A stretch of 64,000 bases of DNA from Lachnospiraceae bacterium (GCA_015057555.1 SVEC01000010.1:1-64000); one strand, 5' to 3'. Positions 15,970-23,739 are shown, numbered from the stretch's first letter. Numbers and translations: made by a program. The notes: a model not told the origin generated them from the sequence alone.

Positions 15970-17259
15970 TCAGTGACCTTCACCAGAATTATAATTCCAT
16001 ACATTTCCTCTGTACTCTGCATCAAACTTAGAGTACATAATCTTTTGAGAGTTATACAGACTGTAATAACCTGATAGCATATAGCTTACCGCCACACCGA
16101 TAAGTATAAAGTTGATTCCAGCCATACCAAATAGTTCAAAGCCGAGCAATACTGAGGTTACCGGGCTATTTGTAACGCCACAGAATACAGCAATCATACC
16201 TACCGCTGCGCACATAGATGGGGAAACACCTAAAATCTGCCCCAGCAAACATCCGAATGTAGCTCCGACGAAGAAGGATGGTACGATTTCTCCACCCTTA
16301 AAGCCTACACCAAGAGTGATGGCTGTTAATACCAGCTTAAGTAGAACAGCCTCTCCATTTACCTCGCCATGCATAGTTCGTTCTATAACATCCATTCCGG
16401 CTCCCATATAGTCTGTGGTACGGGTTAATAACTGAATCACAACTATGATAATACCAAATACAAAAATTCTTAAATATGCATTTGGTATCCATTTCTTCGT
16501 ATACTTTGACGCATTATGCATAGCGATACAAAATATTATACTTAATGCTGCACATAATATAGATACCAACACTATTTTTCCCGCACTTACTGCAGTAAAC
16601 TCAGGAACAGCTGCTATAGTGAAGGACTCGCCTCTAATACCACAAAGCTTAGCTATCTCTATAGCTATCAAACTAGAAAATACACATGGAACCAAGGCTG
16701 AATAATACATAATACCTACACTTACTACCTCCATAGCAAAGAAGGTTGCGGCAATAGGAGTTCCAAAAAGCGCTGCAAAACATGCGCTCATTCCACACAT
16801 AACCGCTACATGCATATCTTTCTCATTAAGCTTGAACAGCTTACCGATACCATTTCCGATACTACCACCCATCTGAAGGGCTGCTCCCTCTCTACCGGCA
16901 GAACCTCCGAATAGGTGTGTTATAATACTTCCAACAAATATAAGTGGCGCAGTTCTGAATCTAAGCTTCTCTTCAGACCTAACTGCTGCTATTACGCTAT
17001 TAGTTCCCTGATCATCTTCTCTTTTGGATACATGATACAAAAACACTATAGCAAGACCACCAATAGGTAATCCTAATATAACCAAAGGATTAGCATTCCT
17101 AAAATCTGTCACAAATAATAATCCATAGTAAAATGCCGTACCAACCAGGCCTAAAGCCATACCTATAATTCCGGCTATCAAAACCCACTTAAGAAAGCTC
17201 ATTAATCTTTTGCTCTGCTTTTCTATTTCCTCATAAAATCCTACTGATTTATTGTCCAT
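15970..17259 (-). CDS. CLC family anion transporter (possibly fluoride-type)
   Basis: This 429-residue protein has about 12 hydrophobic segments and the CLC core motif GSAGREGAALQMG, with the gating Glu at about residue 124. The usual first selectivity motif GSGIP is replaced by QGTNSV. The third region reads GGEIVPSFFVGA instead of GGIFAP. CLC-F fluoride/proton antiporters are known for changed pore residues and a GGE-type segment, so fluoride export is plausible next to FluC, but a chloride role is not excluded. It ends 33 bases before the VOC gene. Confidence 0.85.
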   Translation of the reverse strand: MDNKSVGFYEEIEKQSKRLMSFLKWVLIAGIIGMALGLVGTAFYYGLLFVTDFRNANPLVILGLPIGGLAIVFLYHVSKREDDQGTNSVIAAVRSEEKLRFRTAPLIFVGSIITHLFGGSAGREGAALQMGGSIGNGIGKLFKLNEKDMHVAVMCGMSACFAALFGTPIAATFFAMEVVSVGIMYYSALVPCVFSSLIAIEIAKLCGIRGESFTIAAVPEFTAVSAGKIVLVSILCAALSIIFCIAMHNASKYTKKWIPNAYLRIFVFGIIIVVIQLLTRTTDYMGAGMDVIERTMHGEVNGEAVLLKLVLTAITLGVGFKGGEIVPSFFVGATFGCLLGQILGVSPSMCAAVGMIAVFCGVTNSPVTSVLLGFELFGMAGINFILIGVAVSYMLSGYYSLYNSQKIMYSKFDAEYRGNVWNYNSGEGH

Positions 17260-17335
17260 CTAACATATTTCTCCTTTGTTTATAACAAATCTGTCAACTA
17301 ATTTTTATTATATTCCAAAATCTTTACCACATCAA

Positions 17336-17370
17336 GAAAAAAGACGCTTCTATCACTAGAAACGCCTTAA
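17336..17370 (-). terminator. Intrinsic terminator of the PNPOx-like gene
   Basis: GGCGTTTCTA and TAGAAGCGTC (minus strand) pair around a GTGA loop and are followed by TTTTTT, about 12 bases after the stop at 17382. Confidence 0.8.
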
Positions 17371-17381
17371 AACTCCTACTA

Positions 17382-17807
17382 TTAACCTCTACATAGCTGC
17401 ACTGGCTCTTTCTTCTCAAAATTAGTCTCCATAGTCCAAGTAACAGCCTGACAATTCTTCATTCTAAATATCTGTAGCAAATGGTCAATTCCATTTGCCT
17501 TCCATGCCTGTAAAAACTTTCTGGATGGATGATTAAATATTTCTTCCTTTAACTCATCATCTATAACATGCTCAAGTACTCCGGTTACTCTTATCTGTGT
17601 ACCATCACCGAAAAAGCACATTTCAGCCTTTGGATTATTCATAATTTGAGCATACACATCCTTAGTTGATGCTGTGTGGAATATAAGACCATTTTCATCT
17701 GCTCTAAACAAAAACATTCCTCTTACTCTTGGTTGGTCACCCTCTACTGTTGCTAAGTGAAAACCTGGGTTAGCATTCATTAATGCATACATTTCCTTCT
17801 CGTTCAT
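17382..17807 (-). CDS. Pyridoxamine 5'-phosphate oxidase-like flavoprotein
   Basis: This 141-residue protein has the split-barrel flavin-binding fold. MNEKEMYALMNANPGFHLAT is followed by PRVRGMFLFRADENGLIFHT (about residues 24-45) and NNPKAEMCFFGDGTQIRVTG, as in clostridial PNPOx-like proteins. Such proteins bind FMN or F420-like cofactors and often act in redox stress; true pyridoxine oxidation is not implied. The gene is monocistronic with its own terminator. A long palindrome just upstream may regulate it, possibly via the AraC-type gene before it. Confidence 0.83.
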   Translation of the reverse strand: MNEKEMYALMNANPGFHLATVEGDQPRVRGMFLFRADENGLIFHTASTKDVYAQIMNNPKAEMCFFGDGTQIRVTGVLEHVIDDELKEEIFNHPSRKFLQAWKANGIDHLLQIFRMKNCQAVTWTMETNFEKKEPVQLCRG

Positions 17808-17819
17808 AATGTCATCCTC

Positions 17820-17847
17820 CTTGTATAATTTTCAGTTATTATACAAG
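17820..17847 (-). promoter_or_regulatory. Palindrome overlapping promoter/leader of the PNPOx-like gene
   Basis: Perfect 10-base arms (CTTGTATAAT and ATTATACAAG) surround an 8-base spacer. On the minus strand the first arm contains TATAAT, and the second arm runs directly into the GGAGG ribosome site. It could be an operator, or a leader hairpin close to the ribosome site. Confidence 0.45.
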
Positions 17848-17898
17848 AAGACGCTAGTCTGGTCTTTTAAAATACGCTCAAAGATTTACAAAATAATG

Positions 17899-18732
17899 CT
17901 AACTAGCATACTTATCGCGATATTCTGTTGGGGTTATGCCAACATATTTCTGAAAGCAGGAAGAAAAATATGCTCCACTACCAAAGCCACATCTTATGGC
18001 AATGTCTGTAAGTTGGTTATCTTTTCTAATAAGCATAAGCTTGGCCATTTTGATTCTAACCTCTATAAGATATTCTATAGGTGTAATTCCTATCTCGCTT
18101 TTAAATCTTCGATTAAAGGTACTCTTTGACATATATCCTAGATTAGCAAGCTTTTCAATGGTAATGTGTTCCATATAATGCTGCTCTATGTAGTGCTGAG
18201 CTCTGGCTATGGAATAGTCATCAGAAACTGCTCTCATATCCAATGTCTCACCAAATATACTCCTTATAAGCCAATGAGTGATTATCTCAGTCTGAGCATC
18301 CAAGGTTATATCTGAATTCATCATAGACTTACTGTATTCAAATACAAATGTATTTAGAGCTTTTAATATATCTGAACAAAATTCAAAGCATTTACCCTTA
18401 AATACAGGTATTTCCTTCTCATACATTCTAAATCTAGCTTCGAAATACTCCTTATCTATAAATATGGAGTAACAGTGGGCACACTGGTTTCTATTATGCT
18501 CAACACCTGGTGAAGTAATCTCAGCCCAATAATGCTTTGGCTTATCTGAGTCCCTACTGAAATTGATTATTATCTCATATGATGGATGATTATGTTTTAA
18601 ATCATTATTATCAAGGTCATCACATATAGGTATAAATATACCGATATTCTCTCTTATATAGCAATCATACATTGAAGAATCAAAGTCTACATATTTGCCA
18701 GTTAAATTGTTTATTAGTATATTTCTATCCAT
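17899..18732 (-). CDS. AraC family transcriptional regulator
   Basis: In this 277-residue protein the last 100 residues form the double HTH of the AraC/XylS family: ITIEKLANLGYMSKSTFNRRF (first HTH), then LTDIAIRCGFGSGAYFSSCF with QKYVGITPTEYRDKY (second HTH and signature). The N-terminal 170 residues look like a cupin-type sensing domain, with HNRNQCAHCYSIFID in a possible ligand or metal pocket, but no ligand can be named. It lies upstream of the PNPOx-like gene with a 91-base gap containing a palindrome. Confidence 0.9.
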   Translation of the reverse strand: MDRNILINNLTGKYVDFDSSMYDCYIRENIGIFIPICDDLDNNDLKHNHPSYEIIINFSRDSDKPKHYWAEITSPGVEHNRNQCAHCYSIFIDKEYFEARFRMYEKEIPVFKGKCFEFCSDILKALNTFVFEYSKSMMNSDITLDAQTEIITHWLIRSIFGETLDMRAVSDDYSIARAQHYIEQHYMEHITIEKLANLGYMSKSTFNRRFKSEIGITPIEYLIEVRIKMAKLMLIRKDNQLTDIAIRCGFGSGAYFSSCFQKYVGITPTEYRDKYAS

Positions 18733-18788
18733 ATCTCATCACCTCTTATCCGTCTTCCACAGAAGAATGTTTCTAAAAAGTCTCACAA

Positions 18789-19367
18789 TCACATATTATC
18801 CTGCCCATACTTCAACCATTGTAGAAACTCTCTCATATACCTTTCATTAGGAGTAATTACATTAATATCTATCTGTGGACATTGTCTGGCAAAACTTTCC
18901 AATGCATCTTTCAAATTTTCCTTAGTCTTCATGTAATCCTCCACAATATAGTCATCATTCATACCAAGCTTATGAAGAATTATAGCCGACACAACTCCTG
19001 TTCTATCCTTTCCTGCATTACAAAAGTACATAACATTAGTCTTTGCGTTAATGATGGTATCTATAATCTGGAACATATTATCATCTACCATATTTATGTA
19101 TGATTTTGACACCTCTTCCACAGAATCTGGTATCATATTCCCACCAGTTACAGGCATACAATAATAGCAAAATCGATTATCCTCTAGCAATCTACACTTC
19201 TTTTGCTGACGTTCCTCATCTTCTCGCAAATCGACAATAGTGCAGATATTGTTAGATATTAACCAGTCAACTTCCTCATCTGTTAAATTGTTTGGAACAT
19301 CACTCCGTATATAGCGTACGCAATCTGTGAGGATGTATCGTGTGTTTTTTGTTGTTTCTAATAACAT
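18789..19367 (-). CDS. Tyrosine phosphatase (Y_phosphatase3-like)
   Basis: This 192-residue protein has the P-loop CNAGKDRTG (Cx5R) near residue 122 and the upstream TIVDLREDEERQQ, typical of bacterial protein-tyrosine or phosphoinositide phosphatases. The His usually found directly before the nucleophile Cys is Phe here (YFCNAGK). The acid loop probably lies earlier. It would dephosphorylate phosphotyrosine or a phospholipid; the substrate is unknown. It is transcribed away from the toxin-antitoxin locus next door. Confidence 0.83.
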   Translation of the reverse strand: MLLETTKNTRYILTDCVRYIRSDVPNNLTDEEVDWLISNNICTIVDLREDEERQQKKCRLLEDNRFCYYCMPVTGGNMIPDSVEEVSKSYINMVDDNMFQIIDTIINAKTNVMYFCNAGKDRTGVVSAIILHKLGMNDDYIVEDYMKTKENLKDALESFARQCPQIDINVITPNERYMREFLQWLKYGQDNM

Positions 19368-19409
19368 ATTTTAATATAATCCTTTATAATTATATTTTTG
19401 CATTCGAAC

Positions 19410-19438
19410 TTGTGTTCTGTATCGTTTTGTGCTATAAT
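19410..19438 (+). promoter_or_regulatory. Promoter of the type I toxin mRNA
   Basis: TTGTGT (19410-19415) and TATAAT (19433-19438) are spaced by 17 bases, with a TGC extended -10. It drives the toxin message, starting about 19445. Confidence 0.75.
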
Positions 19439-19516
19439 TATATTAGTAGCGATAGCTACTGGCAATCGTGTTACAGGGTGGTTGACCTTCATTCTTTCAG
19501 AATGGAGGTGATGCTT

Positions 19517-19603
19517 ATGAAGAATTTTGACTTCAGAGACCTTATGGCTTTTGGAACCTTCCTCATAGCTTTACTTACATTCATTTTTATGAATTGTAAT
19601 TAA
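19517..19603 (+). CDS. Small hydrophobic type I toxin (holin-like toxin/TxpA-like)
   Basis: This 28-residue peptide has the core DLMAFGTFLIALLTFIF, the signature of the putative holin-like toxin family that includes TxpA/BsrG relatives (x-M-x-A-F-G-T-F-I-I-A-L-L). It is a single membrane helix with a short polar tail. A near-ideal GGAGGTGAT ribosome site lies 8 bases before ATG 19517; an in-frame ATG at 19511 sits within the ribosome site and is less likely. Such peptides depolarise or disturb the membrane when antisense RNA is lost. The promoter, terminator and convergent antisense promoter fit a type I toxin-antitoxin system. Confidence 0.82.
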   Translation: MKNFDFRDLMAFGTFLIALLTFIFMNCN

Positions 19604-19605
19604 AA

Positions 19606-19650
19606 TAAAAAACCTTCCCTGTACTTTGGGCAGTTAGGGAAGGTTTTTAC
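19606..19650. terminator. Bidirectional terminator shared by toxin mRNA and antisense RNA
   Basis: Perfect 12-base arms (AAAACCTTCCCT at 19609-19620, AGGGAAGGTTTT at 19636-19647) are flanked by T-runs in both directions. It ends the toxin mRNA on the plus strand and the antitoxin RNA on the minus strand. Confidence 0.85.
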
Positions 19651-19690
19651 CAAACAACTGGTCAACCACTCTGTGGCGATTGCCTTTATA
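19606..19690 (-). ncRNA. Predicted antisense antitoxin RNA (RatA-like)
   Basis: A convergent minus-strand promoter at 19696-19723 would start an RNA near 19690 that runs into the bidirectional terminator, giving about 85 nucleotides fully complementary to the 3' untranslated region of the toxin mRNA. This is the TxpA/RatA layout of Bacillus subtilis. The RNA ends are inferred from promoter and terminator positions only. Confidence 0.65.
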
Positions 19691-19695
19691 ATTAT

Positions 19696-19723
19696 ATTAT
19701 AGCAAGTTTATTATAAATTACAA
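19696..19723 (-). promoter_or_regulatory. Promoter of the antisense antitoxin RNA
   Basis: On the minus strand TTGTAA (19718-19723) and TATAAT (19696-19701) are 16 bases apart, with an extended TGC before the -10. Its sequence, and the transcribed start after it, resemble the toxin promoter and leader, as if one arose by inverted duplication of the other. Confidence 0.65.
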
Positions 19724-19761
19724 TATAAATCAGATAATTATTACTTAATCCATCTTCCATT

Positions 19762-20547
19762 CTATTTTTTCTTCAACTCCGCTATTGCAGCATAGTGAAG
19801 TATATCGAATTCCTCAGGTGCAATATTCTCAAGTAACTTAATATGCTCCTTCTCCCAGCTTGCTATTTCACTTTCTGAGAGGGATGCTCCCACACCTCGA
19901 CAAGCTTTCATCCTTCCATTCCAGCTATCTCTAGTGAAATGTACATTTAGCTTGTATTCATCATGATATACTAATTCAAATTTATCATTATAACATTCCG
20001 GTATAAATATAGGATGCATAGTTTCTCCTGAACCACTCCATTTAGGACTATACTTAAGCACCAGCTTTTCACTCTCTCCAGCTATTTTATCCTCATAAGG
20101 AAGCCATGCCATATATAATACAAGTATGCAACCATCTTCCTTAAGTAACTTATGTAATGTAGGCATAATCTTATCATGATCAAAGTACCAAAAGCACTGG
20201 CATGCTGTAATCACATCAAATGAATTCTCTGGAAAATCTATATCCTCTGCTGATCTTGCATAGTACTCAATATCCATACCCTGAGACAAAAGCTTCGCCT
20301 GCTCTATTTGGTTCTCTGAAATATCTGTACCTATCCATTTTGCACCATATTGATACATATTTCTTGGTATAACTCCAGTTCCGGTTCCAAGATCAAGGAC
20401 AGTCTGTCCATCTATACACAAATTACGGCTAACAATCTTATCGTAAAACTCCTGCGGGTAGATATCACGATATTTTGCATAATCACTAGATGTCTTTCCC
20501 CAGTCGAAGGCTTTTCCGCCATCTAGGTTCTTGTCGATAATTTCCAT
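19762..20547 (-). CDS. Class I SAM-dependent methyltransferase
   Basis: This 261-residue protein has motif I VLDLGTGTGVIPRNMY (about residues 50-65), an acidic residue at the end of strand 2 (IGTDISENQIEQAK), and NSFDVITACQCFWYFDHDKI followed by KLLKEDGCILVLYM. This is the Methyltransf_11/UbiE-like fold. The C-terminal part (SWNGRMKACRGVGASLSESEI) resembles small-molecule methyltransferases. The acceptor is unknown. The gene has a ribosome site AGGAGGAA before the ATG and is preceded by a GNAT gene 28 bases away. Confidence 0.9.
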   Translation of the reverse strand: MEIIDKNLDGGKAFDWGKTSSDYAKYRDIYPQEFYDKIVSRNLCIDGQTVLDLGTGTGVIPRNMYQYGAKWIGTDISENQIEQAKLLSQGMDIEYYARSAEDIDFPENSFDVITACQCFWYFDHDKIMPTLHKLLKEDGCILVLYMAWLPYEDKIAGESEKLVLKYSPKWSGSGETMHPIFIPECYNDKFELVYHDEYKLNVHFTRDSWNGRMKACRGVGASLSESEIASWEKEHIKLLENIAPEEFDILHYAAIAELKKK

Positions 20548-20574
20548 TTATTCTTCCTCCTAAAGCAAAGCTAT

Positions 20575-21030
20575 TTATAACACTAATACCATAAATACAT
20601 CAGAACGCTCACTTTGATTATACTTTTCTACATCCACAAATCCATTCTTACGGTATAATTCAATAGCCTTCACACTAGTTGATAACGAATCTAAATACAT
20701 TTTATTATAGCCTGCATCTCGTGCAAATTTTATCGCCTCATTAAGCAACGCTCTCCCATATCCATTTCTATGATATCTTTCTAATACATATAAGGATTTC
20801 AGTTCACAGAAATTATTATCCAAGTCCTTAACTCCTACTGCGCCAATCACTTTATCTCCATCAAACATACACCAAAATGCTATAAAGGAGTTGTCAATAT
20901 CCTTATAGAATCTATGTCTACCATTTATATCTAGTGCTCGACCTGACTCTGGTAAGCATTCATCTAAGAATTCTATCAGCTGTGGTTCATATTCACTTTT
21001 GTATATTACTGGTATAAATTGCGGTTTCAT
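20575..21030 (-). CDS. GNAT family N-acetyltransferase
   Basis: This 151-residue acetyltransferase has ELKSLYVLERYHRNGYGRALL (about residues 91-111), holding the R-N-G-Y-G acetyl-CoA loop, then KMYLDSLSTSVKAIELYRKNGF. These motifs are complete, so activity is likely; the substrate is unknown. It is followed 28 bases later by a methyltransferase gene and preceded by a sugar-epimerase-like gene 27 bases away, giving a possible three-gene unit of small-molecule modifying enzymes. Confidence 0.88.
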   Translation of the reverse strand: MKPQFIPVIYKSEYEPQLIEFLDECLPESGRALDINGRHRFYKDIDNSFIAFWCMFDGDKVIGAVGVKDLDNNFCELKSLYVLERYHRNGYGRALLNEAIKFARDAGYNKMYLDSLSTSVKAIELYRKNGFVDVEKYNQSERSDVFMVLVL

Positions 21031-21056
21031 ATTGTTCTCCTTAGTCCAATTTATTA

Positions 21057-21920
21057 CTATACAAGCTCAATATACTTATCTATCAACTCATACATCCACT
21101 CTTTTATATCAGAAAACTCATACCCAAGTTCTGCTGCCTTATCTACATTCACACTATGTGACAATGTTCCATTATAAGGTGCAGCTTCACCAGTGTCAGA
21201 GATTATAGCCTGCTTTCCTGTCTTCTTTTCTATATATTCAAGTATTTCTCTTATGGAAACAGTACCATAAGAGCAACCATTAACAGGACCAACAAAATCC
21301 TTATCCACAAGATATGCCATAAATCTTCCTGCTTCATCAGACTTTATAAAGCTAATCTGACTATCCATATTATCAATATTCATAGGATTTCCCTTTATAG
21401 CATTCTCCACATAGAAAAACAATCTTTTGGTATAATCATCCTCTCCCACAACATATGGATATCTTACGGCAATCCATTTTCTATCACCATACTTCTGCCA
21501 CAGAGCATATTCTGCCTGTCTTTTCACTTCGCTGTATGAATAATCTGGTCTGTTACACCATACTAATCCACCTGCAAGTCCGTCAAACTCATCCTCTCTG
21601 ACATCCTTGTGATCTAATTCATATATAGCAGTGCTTGACATATAGATATACTTATCACAACTAACAGCTTCCATAGAATATTTTATATCATTAGAGCAAT
21701 ACGCTACCTTATCAATCACCACATCATAGTGCAATCCATCTAGAGCTTTTTTCATACTTTCAAAATCTGTATGGTCAAAAACAATTCGCTTAACTCTATC
21801 TCCGAAATCATCGGGGGTCAATCCTCTGGTTGCAATAGTTATATCATGACCATTTGCCAGCAATTCACTAACCATATGAACTCCAAAAAATCTGGTTCCA
21901 CCTATAACAAGTATCTTCAT
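21057..21920 (-). CDS. NAD-dependent epimerase/dehydratase family protein
   Basis: This 287-residue Rossmann-fold protein starts MKILVIGGTRFFGVHMVSEL (GxxxFxG nucleotide site). It continues with VIDKVAYCSNDIKYSM, the catalytic-type segment YIYMSSTAIYE and YSEVKRQAEYAL (YxxxK), then RYPYVVGEDDYTKRLFFY. This is an extended short-chain dehydrogenase, usually acting on nucleotide sugars. The precise substrate is unclear. It sits upstream of the GNAT and methyltransferase genes. Confidence 0.88.
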   Translation of the reverse strand: MKILVIGGTRFFGVHMVSELLANGHDITIATRGLTPDDFGDRVKRIVFDHTDFESMKKALDGLHYDVVIDKVAYCSNDIKYSMEAVSCDKYIYMSSTAIYELDHKDVREDEFDGLAGGLVWCNRPDYSYSEVKRQAEYALWQKYGDRKWIAVRYPYVVGEDDYTKRLFFYVENAIKGNPMNIDNMDSQISFIKSDEAGRFMAYLVDKDFVGPVNGCSYGTVSIREILEYIEKKTGKQAIISDTGEAAPYNGTLSHSVNVDKAAELGYEFSDIKEWMYELIDKYIELV

Positions 21921-21952
21921 TTCTATTTACTCCTCCGTATAATATCTTCCTA

Positions 21953-22153
21953 CTACCATTTCCCCTTTACTAATCTGCCACTTATCATAACTGTTCCAAA
22001 CAATACTATTGCCAAGCAGATAGTTATCCAAACCGGAGCCAACACCCATCTCCAAGACCAAGAGACAACATTTGTTAGCTTTAATATGATAAATAAAAAT
22101 GTTAGAGCTTCAATAATTCCTATTCCTTTATAACTTGTTACTCTACTCTGCAT
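21953..22153 (-). CDS. Small two-helix membrane protein
   Basis: This 66-residue protein has two hydrophobic helices (about residues 10-27 and 36-58) with the central VSWSWRWVLAPVWI. That motif is typical of short bacterial proteins annotated as transmembrane Fragile-X-F-like. Function of that family is unknown. It lies 32 bases upstream of the epimerase gene with no obvious terminator between. Confidence 0.65.
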   Translation of the reverse strand: MQSRVTSYKGIGIIEALTFLFIILKLTNVVSWSWRWVLAPVWITICLAIVLFGTVMISGRLVKGKW

Positions 22154-22201
22154 AATTATATTCCCCCATTAATTCATATTTTTATGCTCTTACATAACAT
22201 A

Positions 22202-23455
22202 TCATTTCTGTTTAAACTCAACCAACAAAGCCGAACCATCCATACCACTCTCGCTTATGGCATAATAATGCGTAACCCCATCAGCTGTCTCGTAGGATAT
22301 TCCGTAGCTTGGGATAGTACCATTCATAGTAATAGTAATGGCAAATGGATTACCTGCCTCAAAATCTCCATAGGTATATAGCACTTCTGTAGAAAATATA
22401 GCATTACCCATATCATCCACGTCCTCATATGTAAGAGAAAGTATCTTCAGATTCATTATATTTTCATGCGCAATAATGGCAGCTATAACCTCATACTCTG
22501 ATGTTTCTGCCACGAAGTTGCCCATCTGGCTTTCATGAAGCTCATCCTTAGTTATCCATTCTATTGAAACTTCTTTAGAACCAACCTCATTTTCCACATA
22601 CTCATACTTCGCAAATGGAGTAAATTCTAATGTTATGGTTCTCTCACTATAAGCTGCTGCAATATCCCAATACTTCTCCTCTGAAAGCTCCTCAGAAACA
22701 GATATATCCCACTCTCCTGTAGTATTATGATAGAATCCGTACTCCTCAAAGGTTTCGTCCTTTTCCTTAGTAAAATAATAATCCATACAGGTAAGCTCTG
22801 TCTCATTTGCACCTAGCTTGTAATTCTCAAACACACTGTACATGGCACCACTTGAGCCCTCAGTATAAAATGTTCCATCATCTAGTAAAAAGCATCTGTT
22901 ACGTGACCAACCTTCTAATATTAGCTGTGGCATAACATCATAGGTATATACAGAATAAATATACTCTCCGAAATATTTGCCATTCTTTTCCTCGTATATT
23001 GCTCCAATAATTAGCTCAGCTATGCCATCATTGTTAGAATCTATAAATGTATAGCCTATAGTATCCATGGCATTTTCATTACCACCCATTACAACCTCAC
23101 CTACACCAGAAGTACCCTCTGAATACTCATAGCTATCCATTCCACCGGTTACGATTTTGTAGTTTGAATTAAGTACATCTCGGTACATATTCTCGTAATA
23201 TTCATGAGTTTCTTTTAGACCGTCTCCTACCACTGAAATCTTATTATCAGTTGCTTGAATTACTTCTGTAGTAACTTCCGTGCTTTCTATAGCTTCCGTT
23301 TTAGCCTCAGTTGTGGCATCCACAGTAGTAACATTTTCGGTTGTAGACATCTCTATAACAGCTTCTGTAGTTTTATCGCCATTAGCATTACCACAGCCAC
23401 TAAGCAAAATTACAAACATCGAAACAACTAACATTAATAAAACTTTCTTTCTCAT
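22202..23455 (-). CDS. Lipoprotein of unknown function
   Basis: This 417-residue protein has a lipoprotein signal peptide (MRKKVLLMLVVSMFVILLSG then Cys; lipobox L-S-G-C). A Thr/Glu-rich linker (about residues 28-70) follows, then a domain with FIDSNNDGIAELIIG (a D-x-N-x-D-G calcium-loop-like motif) and a C-terminal beta-rich part. ATG 23455 is preceded by GGAGGG; a longer frame from 23470 starts within the ribosome site. It sits outside the cytoplasmic membrane. No enzymatic motif is recognised. Confidence 0.78.
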   Translation of the reverse strand: MRKKVLLMLVVSMFVILLSGCGNANGDKTTEAVIEMSTTENVTTVDATTEAKTEAIESTEVTTEVIQATDNKISVVGDGLKETHEYYENMYRDVLNSNYKIVTGGMDSYEYSEGTSGVGEVVMGGNENAMDTIGYTFIDSNNDGIAELIIGAIYEEKNGKYFGEYIYSVYTYDVMPQLILEGWSRNRCFLLDDGTFYTEGSSGAMYSVFENYKLGANETELTCMDYYFTKEKDETFEEYGFYHNTTGEWDISVSEELSEEKYWDIAAAYSERTITLEFTPFAKYEYVENEVGSKEVSIEWITKDELHESQMGNFVAETSEYEVIAAIIAHENIMNLKILSLTYEDVDDMGNAIFSTEVLYTYGDFEAGNPFAITITMNGTIPSYGISYETADGVTHYYAISESGMDGSALLVEFKQK

Positions 23456-23483
23456 ATAATTTCCCTCCATTCAGCATTAATAT

Positions 23484-23723
23484 CTACTGAAAAAACTCAT
23501 CCCCGCGTTCATCAAGTAGTGCTACTGTCTTCTTGCACTTTTCACAGTAATATCCTTCCCCTTTGGTATTAAGATGAACTGCGTTCTTACGAAGAATCTT
23601 CTTTCGCTCATCCTCTGGCATCCAGGATACCACTATTCCAATGCCTAGATTAATAAACTCAGAGCCATCTCTTACTTCTACACAGCCCTTCTTCATGTCC
23701 TCCCCACAATATGGACAATTCAT
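23484..23723 (-). CDS. Zinc-ribbon protein (DUF6487-like)
   Basis: This 79-residue protein begins MNCPYCGEDMKKGCVEVRDG and ends with YYCEKCKKTVALL; the two CxxC pairs form a split zinc ribbon around a central stretch with hydrophobic residues. It matches small Lachnospiraceae proteins of the DUF6487 type. Function is unknown. It lies between a lipoprotein gene and a small membrane protein gene, 16-28 bases from each, so all may be one transcript. Confidence 0.65.
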   Translation of the reverse strand: MNCPYCGEDMKKGCVEVRDGSEFINLGIGIVVSWMPEDERKKILRKNAVHLNTKGEGYYCEKCKKTVALLDERGDEFFQ

Positions 23724-23739
23724 ATTAACATCCCTCCAC

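Larger units (their letters stand above)
19461..19684. repeat. Long-range inverted repeat bracketing the toxin gene
   Basis: The leader segment 19461-19487 (beginning GGCAATCG, ending GGTTGACC) is largely complementary to 19660-19684 in the 3' untranslated region. There is an 8-base perfect block plus GTGG/CCAC, with a small bulge before GATTGCC. In type I toxin mRNAs a 5'-3' interaction of this kind keeps the ribosome site inactive until the 3' end is processed. Confidence 0.65.

Noticed and set aside
14740-17330. Fluoride riboswitch upstream of crcB or the CLC gene
   Set aside because: I looked for the GGNGATGG-type core and its pseudoknot upstream of both genes and did not see it; only a terminator and a ribosome site are present.
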